DNA of 64,000 nt from Parasphingorhabdus cellanae (GTDB lineage: Bacteria > Pseudomonadota > Alphaproteobacteria > Sphingomonadales > Sphingomonadaceae). The translations under genes were made by a program, and so were the position numbers. Below are positions 10,271-18,400 of the stretch, piece by piece; within the stretch, counting starts at the first letter, position 1; each line of letters starts with the position of its first letter. The stretch spans positions 434,001 to 498,000 of the forward strand of contig NZ_CP071794.1 in NCBI RefSeq assembly GCF_017498565.1, in the 5' to 3' direction. Under the pieces are notes generated by a model, which worked only from the letters and a program-made list of their open reading frames with translations, did no database searches and was not told the origin of the DNA.

Positions 10271-10545
10271 GCGAGCATCGCAAGACTGTCGCTATCACCA
10301 ATAATCGCGGCCTGCATGCCAGAGCCAGCGCGAAATTTGTCACCTATGTGAGCAAGCTTCCCGAAGGTCTGTCTGTAAAGGTTGCCAAAGACGGCACTGA
10401 AGTCACGGGCACTTCGATTATGGGCTTGATGATGCTGGGCGCGGCAAAAGGGGACAGCGTTGAAATCATCGTCGAAGGCCATCAGTCGGAAGCAGCGCTG
10501 GAGAAACTCGCCGGACTGGTGGTTGACGGCTTTGGCGAGGATTGA
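10267..10545 (+). CDS. ptsH: phosphocarrier protein HPr
   Basis: A 92-residue HPr starting at a GTG that overlaps the EIIA stop (GTGA). It carries the enzyme-I phosphorylation site His17 (GLHARAS) and the regulatory serine Ser50 in the TSIMGLM motif, the target of HprK encoded upstream. Having both sites intact with a neighbouring HPr kinase indicates a functional regulatory relay between EI, HPr and EIIA, rather than sugar uptake. It is followed immediately by an RNA methyltransferase gene. Confidence 0.95.
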   Translation: MSEHRKTVAITNNRGLHARASAKFVTYVSKLPEGLSVKVAKDGTEVTGTSIMGLMMLGAAKGDSVEIIVEGHQSEAALEKLAGLVVDGFGED

Positions 10546-10550
10546 TCTCT

Positions 10551-11363
10551 GTGTCATCGCCCGAAAGACGCCAGATTACCGGTTTTTCCAACCCGACAAT
10601 CAAGCGATTAAAAAGCCTGCGGGAAAAGAAGCATCGCAAGCGTGAAGGTCATTTTCTTGCCGAGGGTTTGCGCATCCTGACAGAAGCACTCGATGCCGGG
10701 AAGACGCCGAAGTTGCTCGTTGTCATTGAGGATACGGACCTTCACCCGCTGGCCGAGAAGATAGAAGCGGCGACTTTTGCGGCTGGCGGCGAGGTCATTG
10801 AAACCAGCGAAGCCATTATCGCCAAGCTGTCGGGCAAATCCAATCCGCAATCGATCATTGGGATTTATGAAGACCACCCCACGGCACTTGCTGATATTGA
10901 CCGCAATGCGTCCGATATTTGGCTGGTGGCGCAAGCGCTACGAGATCCCGGGAACCTTGGGACGATATTGCGCACCGGTGATGCTGTCGGTGCTGGCGGC
11001 CTGATTTTGATCGATGATTGTGTCGATCCCTTTTCTGTCGAAGCCGTACGCGCCAGCATGGGCGCTATTTTTACGCAGCACGTTGCGCAAGCCCCTTGGC
11101 CGGATTTTATCGACTGGTTGCGCTCCGGCACCGGACAACTGGTCGGGACCAGTTTGAATACGGATAAAGACTATCAGGCGGTTCGCTATGAAGCGCCGAC
11201 ATTTTTATTGATTGGAAATGAAGCACAAGGGCTACCGCAGGATTATGAAGCCGCTTGCGATGTGCTGGTAAAAATGCCGATGATGGGCAAAGCCGACAGC
11301 TTGAATGCGGCGGTCGCCAGCGCTGTCATGGCCTATGAAGTGCTCAACCAGCGGCGCAAATAA
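10551..11363 (+). CDS. TrmH/SpoU-family RNA 2'-O-methyltransferase
   Basis: About 270 residues. An N-terminal substrate-binding segment (HFLAEG) precedes a SPOUT domain with motif 1 (RDPGNLGTILRT), motif 2 (LLIGNEAQGLP) and motif 3 (ADSLNAAVASAVMAYE), which form the knotted SAM site. It methylates a ribose in rRNA or tRNA; the target is not predictable. I prefer the GTG at 10551, six bases after the ptsH stop, over a TTG at 10542 that overlaps it. It appears to be the last gene of the chvI operon. I see no clear intrinsic terminator after it. Confidence 0.9.
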   Translation: MSSPERRQITGFSNPTIKRLKSLREKKHRKREGHFLAEGLRILTEALDAGKTPKLLVVIEDTDLHPLAEKIEAATFAAGGEVIETSEAIIAKLSGKSNPQSIIGIYEDHPTALADIDRNASDIWLVAQALRDPGNLGTILRTGDAVGAGGLILIDDCVDPFSVEAVRASMGAIFTQHVAQAPWPDFIDWLRSGTGQLVGTSLNTDKDYQAVRYEAPTFLLIGNEAQGLPQDYEAACDVLVKMPMMGKADSLNAAVASAVMAYEVLNQRRK

Positions 11364-11417
11364 ACACTATTTGGTAATATTCATCTCTATGCTATCTTAT
11401 ATCTGGGAGAGAGAATT

Positions 11418-11837
11418 ATGAGAAATGCACTATTGGTTATGCCAATTCTACCGCTTTTACTGGTGGCTTGTGGCGAAGAGCCTCAAGATACGGTGGTAAC
11501 GGAAGAAAAACTGACTGAATATAAAGCCTACGGAACCGAACCTGGCTGGACAGTCGACATAAAAAATGACGAGATTATCCACACATCACAAGATGGCAAT
11601 AATGATTTCAGTCTTGCCGTTCAGCGGATGAAGAAGACCGCCACCGGTTGGGACGTCAAAGGCTTCACCGATAAAGATAATATCAGTGTTACGATTGTTT
11701 CCGGCGAAGAGTGCAATGACGGCATGAGCGATCGTATATTTGCGGATACCGTGAAAGTATCGGTTAGCGGAAGCGGCTATCATAATGGCTGTGGCGGCGA
11801 AATATTGTCCGATCCAGAGGCAGCGGAAGCCACTTAG
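11418..11837 (+). CDS. small secreted lipoprotein (COG3650-like)
   Basis: A 139-residue lipoprotein precursor with a short hydrophobic signal and the lipobox LLVAC (lipidated Cys18). The mature part has the pattern GTEPGW near the start and a late cysteine pair (EECNDGMSD and HNGCGG). This resembles COG3650-type periplasmic proteins that often precede META domains. The ATG is preceded by GGGAGAGA, a good ribosome binding site. The role is unknown; envelope localisation is the only firm inference. It is convergent with rmuC. Confidence 0.7.
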   Translation: MRNALLVMPILPLLLVACGEEPQDTVVTEEKLTEYKAYGTEPGWTVDIKNDEIIHTSQDGNNDFSLAVQRMKKTATGWDVKGFTDKDNISVTIVSGEECNDGMSDRIFADTVKVSVSGSGYHNGCGGEILSDPEAAEAT

Positions 11838-11863
11838 ATGGAAGCGGATAAATTGGAGCGGTC

Positions 11864-13270
11864 CTATTCGGCCGCTTCGTCTTTTATTTCACGATCATCT
11901 TCGATCAGCGATGCCTCCACTTCATTGGAATAGCGCGGCAATGCTTCGACTTCTGCAACAGGCTCCAGTTCTTTCTTGCCGGTCTCGACGTTGAGTTCGG
12001 CAAATTTGCGGCCCGTTGCCATGACGTTGCGCTCAAAGCTGCCGACAAATTTGTTATAATTACCGACCGCGCTGCCAAGGCCTGACCCCATGCGCTTCAG
12101 ATGCTCTCCGGCAACGGCAAGCCGGTCATACATTTCCTTGCCCAATTGACCGATCTGCTTGGCCTCTGCGGCCATTTTCTCCTGTCGCCAGACACCGGCC
12201 ACTGTGCGTGCTATCGCGACGAGATTGGTTGGCGTGGCGAGCAGGACCTTTTTCTCGAAAGCATGATCCCAAAGCGTCGGTTCATGTTCCAGGGCAGCGG
12301 ACAGAAAATGTTCGCCAGGCACGAACATGATCACATAATCGGGCGCATCTTCAAACTGGTCCCAATAAGCCTTTTTGGACAGACCATCGATATGGGCTTT
12401 CATCGAATTGCAATGCCGCGCCATCGCAAAGCTGCGGGCGTCGTCATCCTCAGCTTCAAACGCGTCCTGATAGTCATTCAGCGAGACTTTTGCATCGATC
12501 ACCAGCTTGCGGCCGCCTGGCACACTGATCACGGCATCGGGACGCAGGCGCCCTTCATCAGTATCAATACTCTGTTCCGTTACGAAATCCGTATGTTCCG
12601 ACAGACCGCAGGTTTCGAGCACGTTTTTAAGCTGCTGCTCGCCCCAGCGCCCGCGTGATTTGGGCGCGTTGCGCAAGCTGTTGACGAGGCGTGCTGCCTC
12701 CTGCTGCACCCGGTCCTGTCCTTGCCGAACCTGTTCTATGGTTGCCGTAATTCCGGCATAGGATTCAGTACGCTCTTTCTCGATCTTCTTGATGGATTCC
12801 TCATAAGTCGCAAGCCTTTGATGCACGGGCTGGAGAAGCTTTGCAATTTTCTCTCCGCCTTTTTCATTGGCTTGGTCAAAACGCTGATCGGCGCGCTCCA
12901 GAAACTGGCGCTGCGCGGTTTCGAGCATCTTCGCGCCAACTTCCGAAAATTGCGCGGAGAGCGATTCTTTCGCTTCGACCAATTGCTGCAATTGTTTCTC
13001 ATGATTACGCGCGTCCGCCTCTAGTGATGCAAGCGATTGCCGGGCCTGATCCCGGTCGTCGCGAATGGCATCGCGTTCGGAACGTGCGGTATCGCGCTCT
13101 TCCTGCACACCGTCGAGCATGGTTCGCAGCGAGGCAGTGGTATCCTCTGCCGCCTTCGTTGCCGCCGCCGCTGTTCGGCCACCCATGAACCAGCCCGCAA
13201 AGAGACCGATTACAAGCGTAATGATTGCAATAAAGAGAACAAAAACAACGTCCAACGCCTGTCCTTTCAT
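11864..13270 (-). CDS. rmuC: DNA recombination protein RmuC
   Basis: A 468-residue RmuC family protein with an N-terminal membrane helix (about 9-31, VVFVLFIAIITLVIGLFAGW), a long coiled coil (about 40-190, rich in E, R, Q and A) and the RmuC nuclease-like domain with LKNVLETCGLSEH and the catalytic-looking DAVISVPGGRKLVIDAKVSL. RmuC limits inversions between repeats in E. coli. Here it is a single gene on the minus strand, with a 170-base upstream gap that holds a TGTAAC/GTTACA palindrome. Confidence 0.92.
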   Translation of the reverse strand: MKGQALDVVFVLFIAIITLVIGLFAGWFMGGRTAAAATKAAEDTTASLRTMLDGVQEERDTARSERDAIRDDRDQARQSLASLEADARNHEKQLQQLVEAKESLSAQFSEVGAKMLETAQRQFLERADQRFDQANEKGGEKIAKLLQPVHQRLATYEESIKKIEKERTESYAGITATIEQVRQGQDRVQQEAARLVNSLRNAPKSRGRWGEQQLKNVLETCGLSEHTDFVTEQSIDTDEGRLRPDAVISVPGGRKLVIDAKVSLNDYQDAFEAEDDDARSFAMARHCNSMKAHIDGLSKKAYWDQFEDAPDYVIMFVPGEHFLSAALEHEPTLWDHAFEKKVLLATPTNLVAIARTVAGVWRQEKMAAEAKQIGQLGKEMYDRLAVAGEHLKRMGSGLGSAVGNYNKFVGSFERNVMATGRKFAELNVETGKKELEPVAEVEALPRYSNEVEASLIEDDREIKDEAAE

Positions 13271-13440
13271 GATGGAACGAAAGGAGAACCTAGACGGTCA
13301 ATGCGGCACATGCAATAGGGCTGTAACTGTCCGTTACAATAAACAACTTACCTGTCCGCCCGGACTTCGTTCCGGGTCTGAATAGCGCGGGTTTGTGAAG
13401 AATGTCCTGAAACGAGTTCAGAATGGCGAAAGAAGCAGGG
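13271..13440. other. rmuC-def gap with two small palindromes
   Basis: No gene is seen. An interrupted palindrome TGTAAC-5-GTTACA occupies 13323-13339, about 53 bases upstream of the rmuC start. It has the form of a dimeric repressor site. A second hairpin, cccgga/tccggg with loop cttcgt, lies at 13359-13376. It has no T-run on either side, so it looks like a REP-type unit rather than a terminator. Confidence 0.35.
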
Positions 13441-13998
13441 TTAAGCCGCTTCCTTGCGGTGTTTCGCAAGCTTCTTCAGCACCATCTGGCGTTTCAGGCG
13501 GGACAGATGGTCGATAAACAATATGCCCTCAAGATGATCCATTTCGTGCTGCAAACAGGTCGCAAGCAATCCATCCATCTTTTCTTCATATTGTTTGCCG
13601 TCTACATCCTGCCAGCGTGCAGTTATCGTGGCGGGGCGTTCAACATCGGCATATTGTTCCGGCACCGAAAGGCAGCCTTCGCTATAGACATTCAAATCGT
13701 TTGACGGATCAAGAATTTCCGGATTAATGAACACCTTGGGATCACGAACAACCTCATGATCATGGTCACAATGCTCGCCATGTTCATGATCATGCTCCAC
13801 CGGTTCTTGCAGGTCGATCACCAAAATCCGTTTCGGCACACCCACCTGAATGGCGGCAAGACCGATACCCGGCGCATCATACATGGTTTCAAACATGTCC
13901 GCGATGAGGGTTTTCAACTCGTCATCAAACACTGTGACTGGCTCTGAAACAGTTTTCAGACGCGGGTCAGGAACTTCAAGGATTGGTAATATAGCCAT
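13441..13998 (-). CDS. def: peptide deformylase with His-rich insertion
   Basis: A 185-residue peptide deformylase, removing the formyl group from nascent proteins. All three family motifs are present: GIGLAAIQ (44-51), EGCLS (107-111) with the metal-binding Cys109, and HEMDH (151-155). Between residues 68 and 82 there is an insertion with six histidines, one cysteine and several acidic residues (H69, H71, H73, H76, C77, H79, H81), placed in the loop before the EGCLS strand. Such an insert is absent from the standard enzyme and looks like a metal-binding loop. It stands alone here; fmt lies 4 kb away. Confidence 0.93.
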   Translation of the reverse strand: MAILPILEVPDPRLKTVSEPVTVFDDELKTLIADMFETMYDAPGIGLAAIQVGVPKRILVIDLQEPVEHDHEHGEHCDHDHEVVRDPKVFINPEILDPSNDLNVYSEGCLSVPEQYADVERPATITARWQDVDGKQYEEKMDGLLATCLQHEMDHLEGILFIDHLSRLKRQMVLKKLAKHRKEAA

Positions 13999-14060
13999 GT
14001 CAGAAATTTAGGGATTTTGCCGAGATTCGTCAACCAGTCGCAATGTTGCTTGACGTATAA

Positions 14061-14093
14061 AGAAAAAGGGCCCGCCTAACCAATGGCGAGCCC
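14061..14093 (-). terminator. intrinsic terminator of the TonB receptor gene
   Basis: On the minus strand a 9-bp stem (positions 14085-14093 pairing with 14068-14076, one G-T pair) with an 8-base loop is followed by a run of five T. It begins 25 bases after the receptor stop codon and matches a Rho-independent terminator. Confidence 0.8.
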
Positions 14094-14117
14094 CTTCCCT
14101 ATCTCAGTTATCAAACT

Positions 14118-17084
14118 CTAAAAGCCAACTTTTGCGCCAAGGCGGAAGACGCGGCCCAATGGATTACCAATAAACGGGTTATAACCTAGTGGCAAACGCG
14201 CCGCCGATGCTTCTTCGTTAGTAAAGTTTTCAATCGAGAATTGTAGCTGCGCGTCAAATGCATCAATCGGAAGCTCGTAAGCGGCATGGAAGTCGTGCTG
14301 CGTATAGTTCGAGATATTCCGACCAAAATTGGTGTCGCCGAAATTGGTAGTGGCACATGGATCCGGTAATGCAGGGCATCGCTCGTCGACAACGCCCGCG
14401 ATATAAGTCGCTCCATAACGCAGGTTCAGGCCAGCAACATTATAGTTGATATAGGCATTGGCCCGCCATGGCGAGATGGTGCCTGGCGCCCTGTCCAGAT
14501 TGGCCAGTCCCACAGCGCTGAAGCCTTCTCGCAACAGGTTTCCATTCAAATTGAAGTCGCCAATATCATATTCCAAAATATGGCTGGCATTGACGCCAAT
14601 AGTATAAACGCCCGGCCCTATATCGGTGGTGTAGCTAGCGGCGAAATCTAAACCAGAGGTTTTGGTTTTCGGACCGTTGACCCATTGCGTGAGGATCCTA
14701 GAGATGTTCGTACCCAATGTGGTGTTTTGAACACACGAACCGCCATCGAATGTGATCAATCCAGCAAATGGGTTTGAACAATCCGCTACTAGGATGGTAT
14801 TTGCAGGATTCGCTGGGTCAGGAATACTCAACGATATAACACTATTGGCAATCGCTTGTGCATCGGTTCTTGTGATTTCGTCCTTGAAATCGAAACTCCA
14901 ATAATCAACTGAGAAAGTAAAGCCGCTAAAGTCAACAACCGCGCCAATGTTATAGCTGAACGCTTTTTCCGGCCCTAGATCCGTTGGGTTACCGGCAATA
15001 TCAACTGCTTTAAAGTTTCCGTTCGCGGCACCAATCGCCGCGAGTGAAGTCACAGCATTGTTCGAAACCTGTGCCGCCAACGGACCGCGGAAGGTAGTAC
15101 CCACCGATCCTCGCAACACCAGCCAATCGGTTGGCTCCCAACGAATGGCGCCTTTAGGATTAAATGTTGATCCAATGGACCCGCCATAATCTTCAAAACG
15201 GGCTGCCGCGGTAATTTCCAATGTATCGGTAATCGGAACGGCAACTTCGGCAAAAATGGCTTTAATGTCTTGATCCAAACGTTCGGGACGCGTTCCCCCA
15301 AGGAAGATAAACGAACCAGCGCCATCAAGACCGCCGCCAATACAGCTTTGGTCACCCAATATCACACAAGGGTTAAGGTCGAGATTGGACTCGGCCCGTA
15401 GAGGGCGAGAGAGAAAATCAAGCTGGCGATATTGTGCGCCGGCAGCCCAACCTATGTTGCCACCGCCAAGATCGATGCCTAGCTCACCGGTAAAAATAAG
15501 GTCTACTACCAATGTATCTTCGGTTTCCTCCACCCCGTTATCAATCTGGAGGAATTCGATCAGATCGGTCGAATTCTCGCTTCCCGGAACATAGAAAGGG
15601 TTCGTTAATCCCAATGCAGGGTTTTCGGGGCCAGCATTTACAAAAGGATTAAACCACTGACATCCGCCAACGCCCGGTGTACCGGTGGCTGGATCACAGT
15701 CAGCACCGCCTAAACCATTAAGTGCGTCCTGCAATCGAGAACCAACAATCCCTGGGGAACTGCGGCGCCGTTCATAGTTGGCCCAGGTCACAGATAATTG
15801 GCCGCGCAACGTCTCGGAAAAATCTTTCTCCAGCGTACCGGACAGACGAAAAGCTTTGTTATTGGCTGTCTGCCGTCCAGAACCCCTGCCGGGATCTGTC
15901 GGATTGCCAAGAAAACCAAAGGGACGCCACAAGAGAACACCGATAGGTCCCGGAGTTGCTCCTAGCCCATTCTGAGTCTCAAATGCGGGTATGCCTGGGT
16001 TGTCAGGAGAAATGGAGAAACCGCCACCGAGCCGAGCTCCCCCCGGACCTTGCAACGGTGGGTAACCCGGTGAGGTTCCGATGCGATCAAGATCGGTTTG
16101 CGCGTAAGTAAATTCACCATGGAACCGGAATGTATCTGATAGATCAATATCAGCTTGAATATAGCCCTGATAGCGATCTTCTTCCTCCACCAGGTTATCG
16201 TTCGGTATAAAACTGAAACGACAAAGGGATGCGCCGGTGCCATTTGGTCCCGAAGTATCTTCCACTCCGCCCAGTTCATTACAACCTTGATCTCTAACCA
16301 AGCCTGTCCCCGGAACAATGAATGTACCAGGCGTTGCCAAGGCAGACCACGCCGCTGGGTTTACGTTGTAAGGCTGAAAACCATAGGAACGATCGGTCGA
16401 TTCCAGTTCGGAACGATGCTGCCAGCCAAAGCCGGCCATGATATTCAGATCACCGAAATTCTGTCCGACCAATATAGAGGCGGTATAGTTGCCATCAGAC
16501 CCTTTGATGAAGTCATAGTCGCCTTGCAACTCCACGCCCTCAAAACCGGTTTTGGTCACAAAGTTGGCCACACCAGCGATGGCATCAGAACCATAGGTAG
16601 CCGCTGCGCCATCTTTCAGAATTTCAACACGGTCAAGTGCGAAAAGGGGAATAGAGTTCGTATCCCCGAAACCGCCACCAACGGCGCCCGGTGCCGTCAG
16701 CGTCCGTCGACCGTTAAATAATACCAATGTTCGCGTTGGCCCAAGGTTACGAAGGTTTACCGAACCAAAGCCCTGATTGGCCTGTGCGTCCGCAGAAAAC
16801 TGGTTGGAATCACCAAGAACGCTGCCGACTTCAGGCAAGTCTTTGATAAACTCCAGCGGTGAAGACACGCCATTTTGTGCGAGATCAGCGCTGGTATAAA
16901 CATCAACGGGAACCGCAGCATCTTCGGGCGTACCGCGAATGTAGGAACCTGTAACAACGATGATATTCTCTGCGTCATCGTCATCCTGCACATCCTGCGC
17001 ATGAACCAGCCCGGGGGTCATAGCCATGGCCAGTGTCAGCGCGCCCAAGGCGCACCTGTTGCGTAAAATGGATTTCCTCATCAT
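14118..17084 (-). CDS. TonB-dependent outer-membrane receptor
   Basis: A 988-residue precursor with a cleavable signal peptide (cut near AHA-QD or VHA-QD, residue 29), a TonB-box-like segment (IIVVTGSYI), a plug domain (about 55-170, with LFNGRRTL and GAAATYGSDAIAGVANF) and a long beta-barrel ending in the aromatic residue F. The plug and length match the oligosaccharide/peptide-type receptors abundant in sphingomonads. The substrate cannot be read from sequence. The AGGAGAG ribosome site supports the first ATG at 17084. It is monocistronic with its own terminator. Confidence 0.9.
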   Translation of the reverse strand: MMRKSILRNRCALGALTLAMAMTPGLVHAQDVQDDDDAENIIVVTGSYIRGTPEDAAVPVDVYTSADLAQNGVSSPLEFIKDLPEVGSVLGDSNQFSADAQANQGFGSVNLRNLGPTRTLVLFNGRRTLTAPGAVGGGFGDTNSIPLFALDRVEILKDGAAATYGSDAIAGVANFVTKTGFEGVELQGDYDFIKGSDGNYTASILVGQNFGDLNIMAGFGWQHRSELESTDRSYGFQPYNVNPAAWSALATPGTFIVPGTGLVRDQGCNELGGVEDTSGPNGTGASLCRFSFIPNDNLVEEEDRYQGYIQADIDLSDTFRFHGEFTYAQTDLDRIGTSPGYPPLQGPGGARLGGGFSISPDNPGIPAFETQNGLGATPGPIGVLLWRPFGFLGNPTDPGRGSGRQTANNKAFRLSGTLEKDFSETLRGQLSVTWANYERRRSSPGIVGSRLQDALNGLGGADCDPATGTPGVGGCQWFNPFVNAGPENPALGLTNPFYVPGSENSTDLIEFLQIDNGVEETEDTLVVDLIFTGELGIDLGGGNIGWAAGAQYRQLDFLSRPLRAESNLDLNPCVILGDQSCIGGGLDGAGSFIFLGGTRPERLDQDIKAIFAEVAVPITDTLEITAAARFEDYGGSIGSTFNPKGAIRWEPTDWLVLRGSVGTTFRGPLAAQVSNNAVTSLAAIGAANGNFKAVDIAGNPTDLGPEKAFSYNIGAVVDFSGFTFSVDYWSFDFKDEITRTDAQAIANSVISLSIPDPANPANTILVADCSNPFAGLITFDGGSCVQNTTLGTNISRILTQWVNGPKTKTSGLDFAASYTTDIGPGVYTIGVNASHILEYDIGDFNLNGNLLREGFSAVGLANLDRAPGTISPWRANAYINYNVAGLNLRYGATYIAGVVDERCPALPDPCATTNFGDTNFGRNISNYTQHDFHAAYELPIDAFDAQLQFSIENFTNEEASAARLPLGYNPFIGNPLGRVFRLGAKVGF

Positions 17085-17358
17085 GCTCTCTCCTGCTTGT
17101 CAGTCTTTATTTATATTATTGGGGAGTACTGACTTTTATTATTATGTTGTGCAATGTGCGCCCTATAATAGGGGTCCGTCAAGGGCGTTTAATTAGCCGC
17201 TTAACTGTTCCGCTAAAACCTAGGTGAAAGGCCGCTTTGACAAATATTCATGGCGATGGAACAGGCCCTTAGAACCAACAAATGTTGCTTCCGTGCACAA
17301 TATTTGGTCAAAAATTCTATTTCTGGGAACCGATTCAAACCTTAGAGTCGGTGTTCGT

Positions 17359-17961
17359 TTAGTCCCCGCTAATCGGCCGCCGCGACCGCAGCGCCTGCGC
17401 CAAAGTCCCTTCGTCGAGATAATCCAGTTCTCCGCCGACCGGTATTCCATGGGATAACTGACTGAGTCGCAGCGGGAAATTTTCAAGCCGTTCCGCAATA
17501 TAATGGGCGGTTGTCTGCCCTTCCAGCGTTGCGTTCATCGCAAGGACGACTTCATCAATGCCGCCTTGCTCCACCCGGTTGAGCAGCTTGTCGATGGCGA
17601 TATCCTCAGGCCGCACACCATCCAGCGCCGATAGCCTGCCGCCCAGCACATGAAATTTGCCGGGAAACAGTCGTGATTTGTCCAGTGCCCACAGGTCGGA
17701 TACATCCTCGACTACGCAGAGCGATTTTTCATCGCGCCGCGGGTCATTGCAAATCTGGCAGGGATCCTGCGTATCAACATTGCCGCAAATCCCGCAGGTT
17801 ACCATGTTGGCATCCACCCGTTCCATCGCTGCCAATATCGGCTTCATGGTCGTCTCGGGCCGCTTGAGCAGATATAGTACCGCGCGGCGCGCCGAACGCG
17901 GGCCGAGGCCCGGAAGCTTCGACAGGGCCTGAACCAGATTTTCGATTTCTTGCGATGCCAT
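17359..17961 (-). CDS. recR: recombination mediator protein RecR
   Basis: A 200-residue RecR of the RecFOR pathway that loads RecA at gaps. It has an N-terminal helix-hairpin-helix ([11 protein letters not shown]), a four-cysteine zinc finger (Cys56, 59, 68, 71) and a Toprim domain starting [10 protein letters not shown] reading from 18009 would add 16 residues, but the ATG at 17961 gives the family start. Its usual partner genes dnaX and ybaB are not adjacent. The region upstream toward fmt carries several repeats. Confidence 0.95.
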   Translation of the reverse strand: MASQEIENLVQALSKLPGLGPRSARRAVLYLLKRPETTMKPILAAMERVDANMVTCGICGNVDTQDPCQICNDPRRDEKSLCVVEDVSDLWALDKSRLFPGKFHVLGGRLSALDGVRPEDIAIDKLLNRVEQGGIDEVVLAMNATLEGQTTAHYIAERLENFPLRLSQLSHGIPVGGELDYLDEGTLAQALRSRRPISGD

Positions 17962-18046
17962 GATTTGACCTTTAGGGCCATGATGTGCGTGCTGCCAATA
18001 TAAAATCATGCTGTCCTACACGGATGAGTTTGGTTAGGGAGACAGC

Positions 18047-18400
18047 ATGACTCACAAGCCCGTTAAATTCGCGACATTCAAGGCGTTACGAAACAAATCC
18101 GCTTTATCACCCGAACCACCAGCAGGGGGTGAGAATTGTGTGAACTTTGGAGCGGCCAAGGGCTCGCGCGGTCGCAGGATTACCCGTGTGAATTGTGTGA
18201 ACTTTGCAAGGCGGGATTGCAATACAAGAGATGACAGCTTGTGCTCCGCACTTGATGCGGAGCCCAGGGCGAGCGGACGCGACAGCTATCCTAGGCTCCG
18301 CATCAAGTGCGGAGCACAAAAATTGGAAGCTGGGAAAAAGCACTCTGTGAATTGTGTGAACTTTGGAGCCGGCAATATGATGTACCAGGCGCGATCATGA
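18047..18400 (+). CDS. doubtful repeat-spanning reading frame upstream of fmt
   Basis: A 117-codon frame that begins at an ATG with a good ribosome site (AGGGAG, spacing about 5) and ends with a TGA overlapping the fmt ATG. The protein would contain the peptide NCVNF three times, because each copy of the dispersed 17-mer is read in the same frame, and it also reads through the inverted-repeat element. No domain is recognised, and the composition is unlike that of its neighbours. It may be a spurious frame or an fmt leader peptide; I lean to spurious. Confidence 0.25.
   Translation: MTHKPVKFATFKALRNKSALSPEPPAGGENCVNFGAAKGSRGRRITRVNCVNFARRDCNTRDDSLCSALDAEPRASGRDSYPRLRIKCGAQKLEAGKKHSVNCVNFGAGNMMYQARS
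18133..18366 (+). repeat. three copies of a 17-mer repeat (GAATTGTG...CTTTG)
   Basis: Identical or nearly identical copies start at 18133, 18190 and 18349, all in the same orientation. A fourth copy lies in reverse orientation at 40140-40156, and a 12-base partial copy lies inside fmt near 19040. The copies share the core GTGTGAACTTTG. Spacing is irregular, so this is a dispersed repeat and not a CRISPR array. Confidence 0.75.
18239..18319. repeat. REP-type doublet, 26-bp perfect inverted repeat
   Basis: Arms at 18239-18264 and 18294-18319 are exact reverse complements. Each arm is itself a hairpin (stem gctccgca/tgcggagc with a short loop). This is the architecture of bacterial REP/BIME pairs. 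It sits 77 bases upstream of the fmt start. Confidence 0.8.

Larger units (their letters stand above)
17962..18396. other. 435-base recR-fmt intergenic region full of repeats
   Basis: The gap between the divergent recR and fmt contains three copies of the 17-mer starting GAATTGTGTG and ending AACTTTG (18133, 18190, 18349). It also contains a 26-bp perfect inverted repeat whose arms are each hairpins (18239-18264 and 18294-18319). It is open in one plus frame throughout (18047-18400). The promoters of both genes must lie within or between these repeats. Confidence 0.7.

Noticed and set aside
9866..10545. Sugar-transporting PTS
   Set aside because: No membrane EIIC or EIID and no EIIB gene; the set of EIIA, HPr and HPr kinase beside ChvGI is the regulatory type.
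17085..17358. Small gene between the TonB receptor and recR (frames at 17224-17457 and 17220-17498)
   Set aside because: Both overlap recR on the wrong side and lack ribosome sites; the gap is better read as the receptor promoter.
18107..18343. Minus-strand 78-codon frame upstream of recR
   Set aside because: It only reads the same repeats on the other strand, has no ribosome site and lies in the recR promoter region.
18133..18366. CRISPR-like array from three repeats
   Set aside because: Only three copies, irregular spacing, an unrelated palindrome between them and a fourth copy far away; no cas genes.
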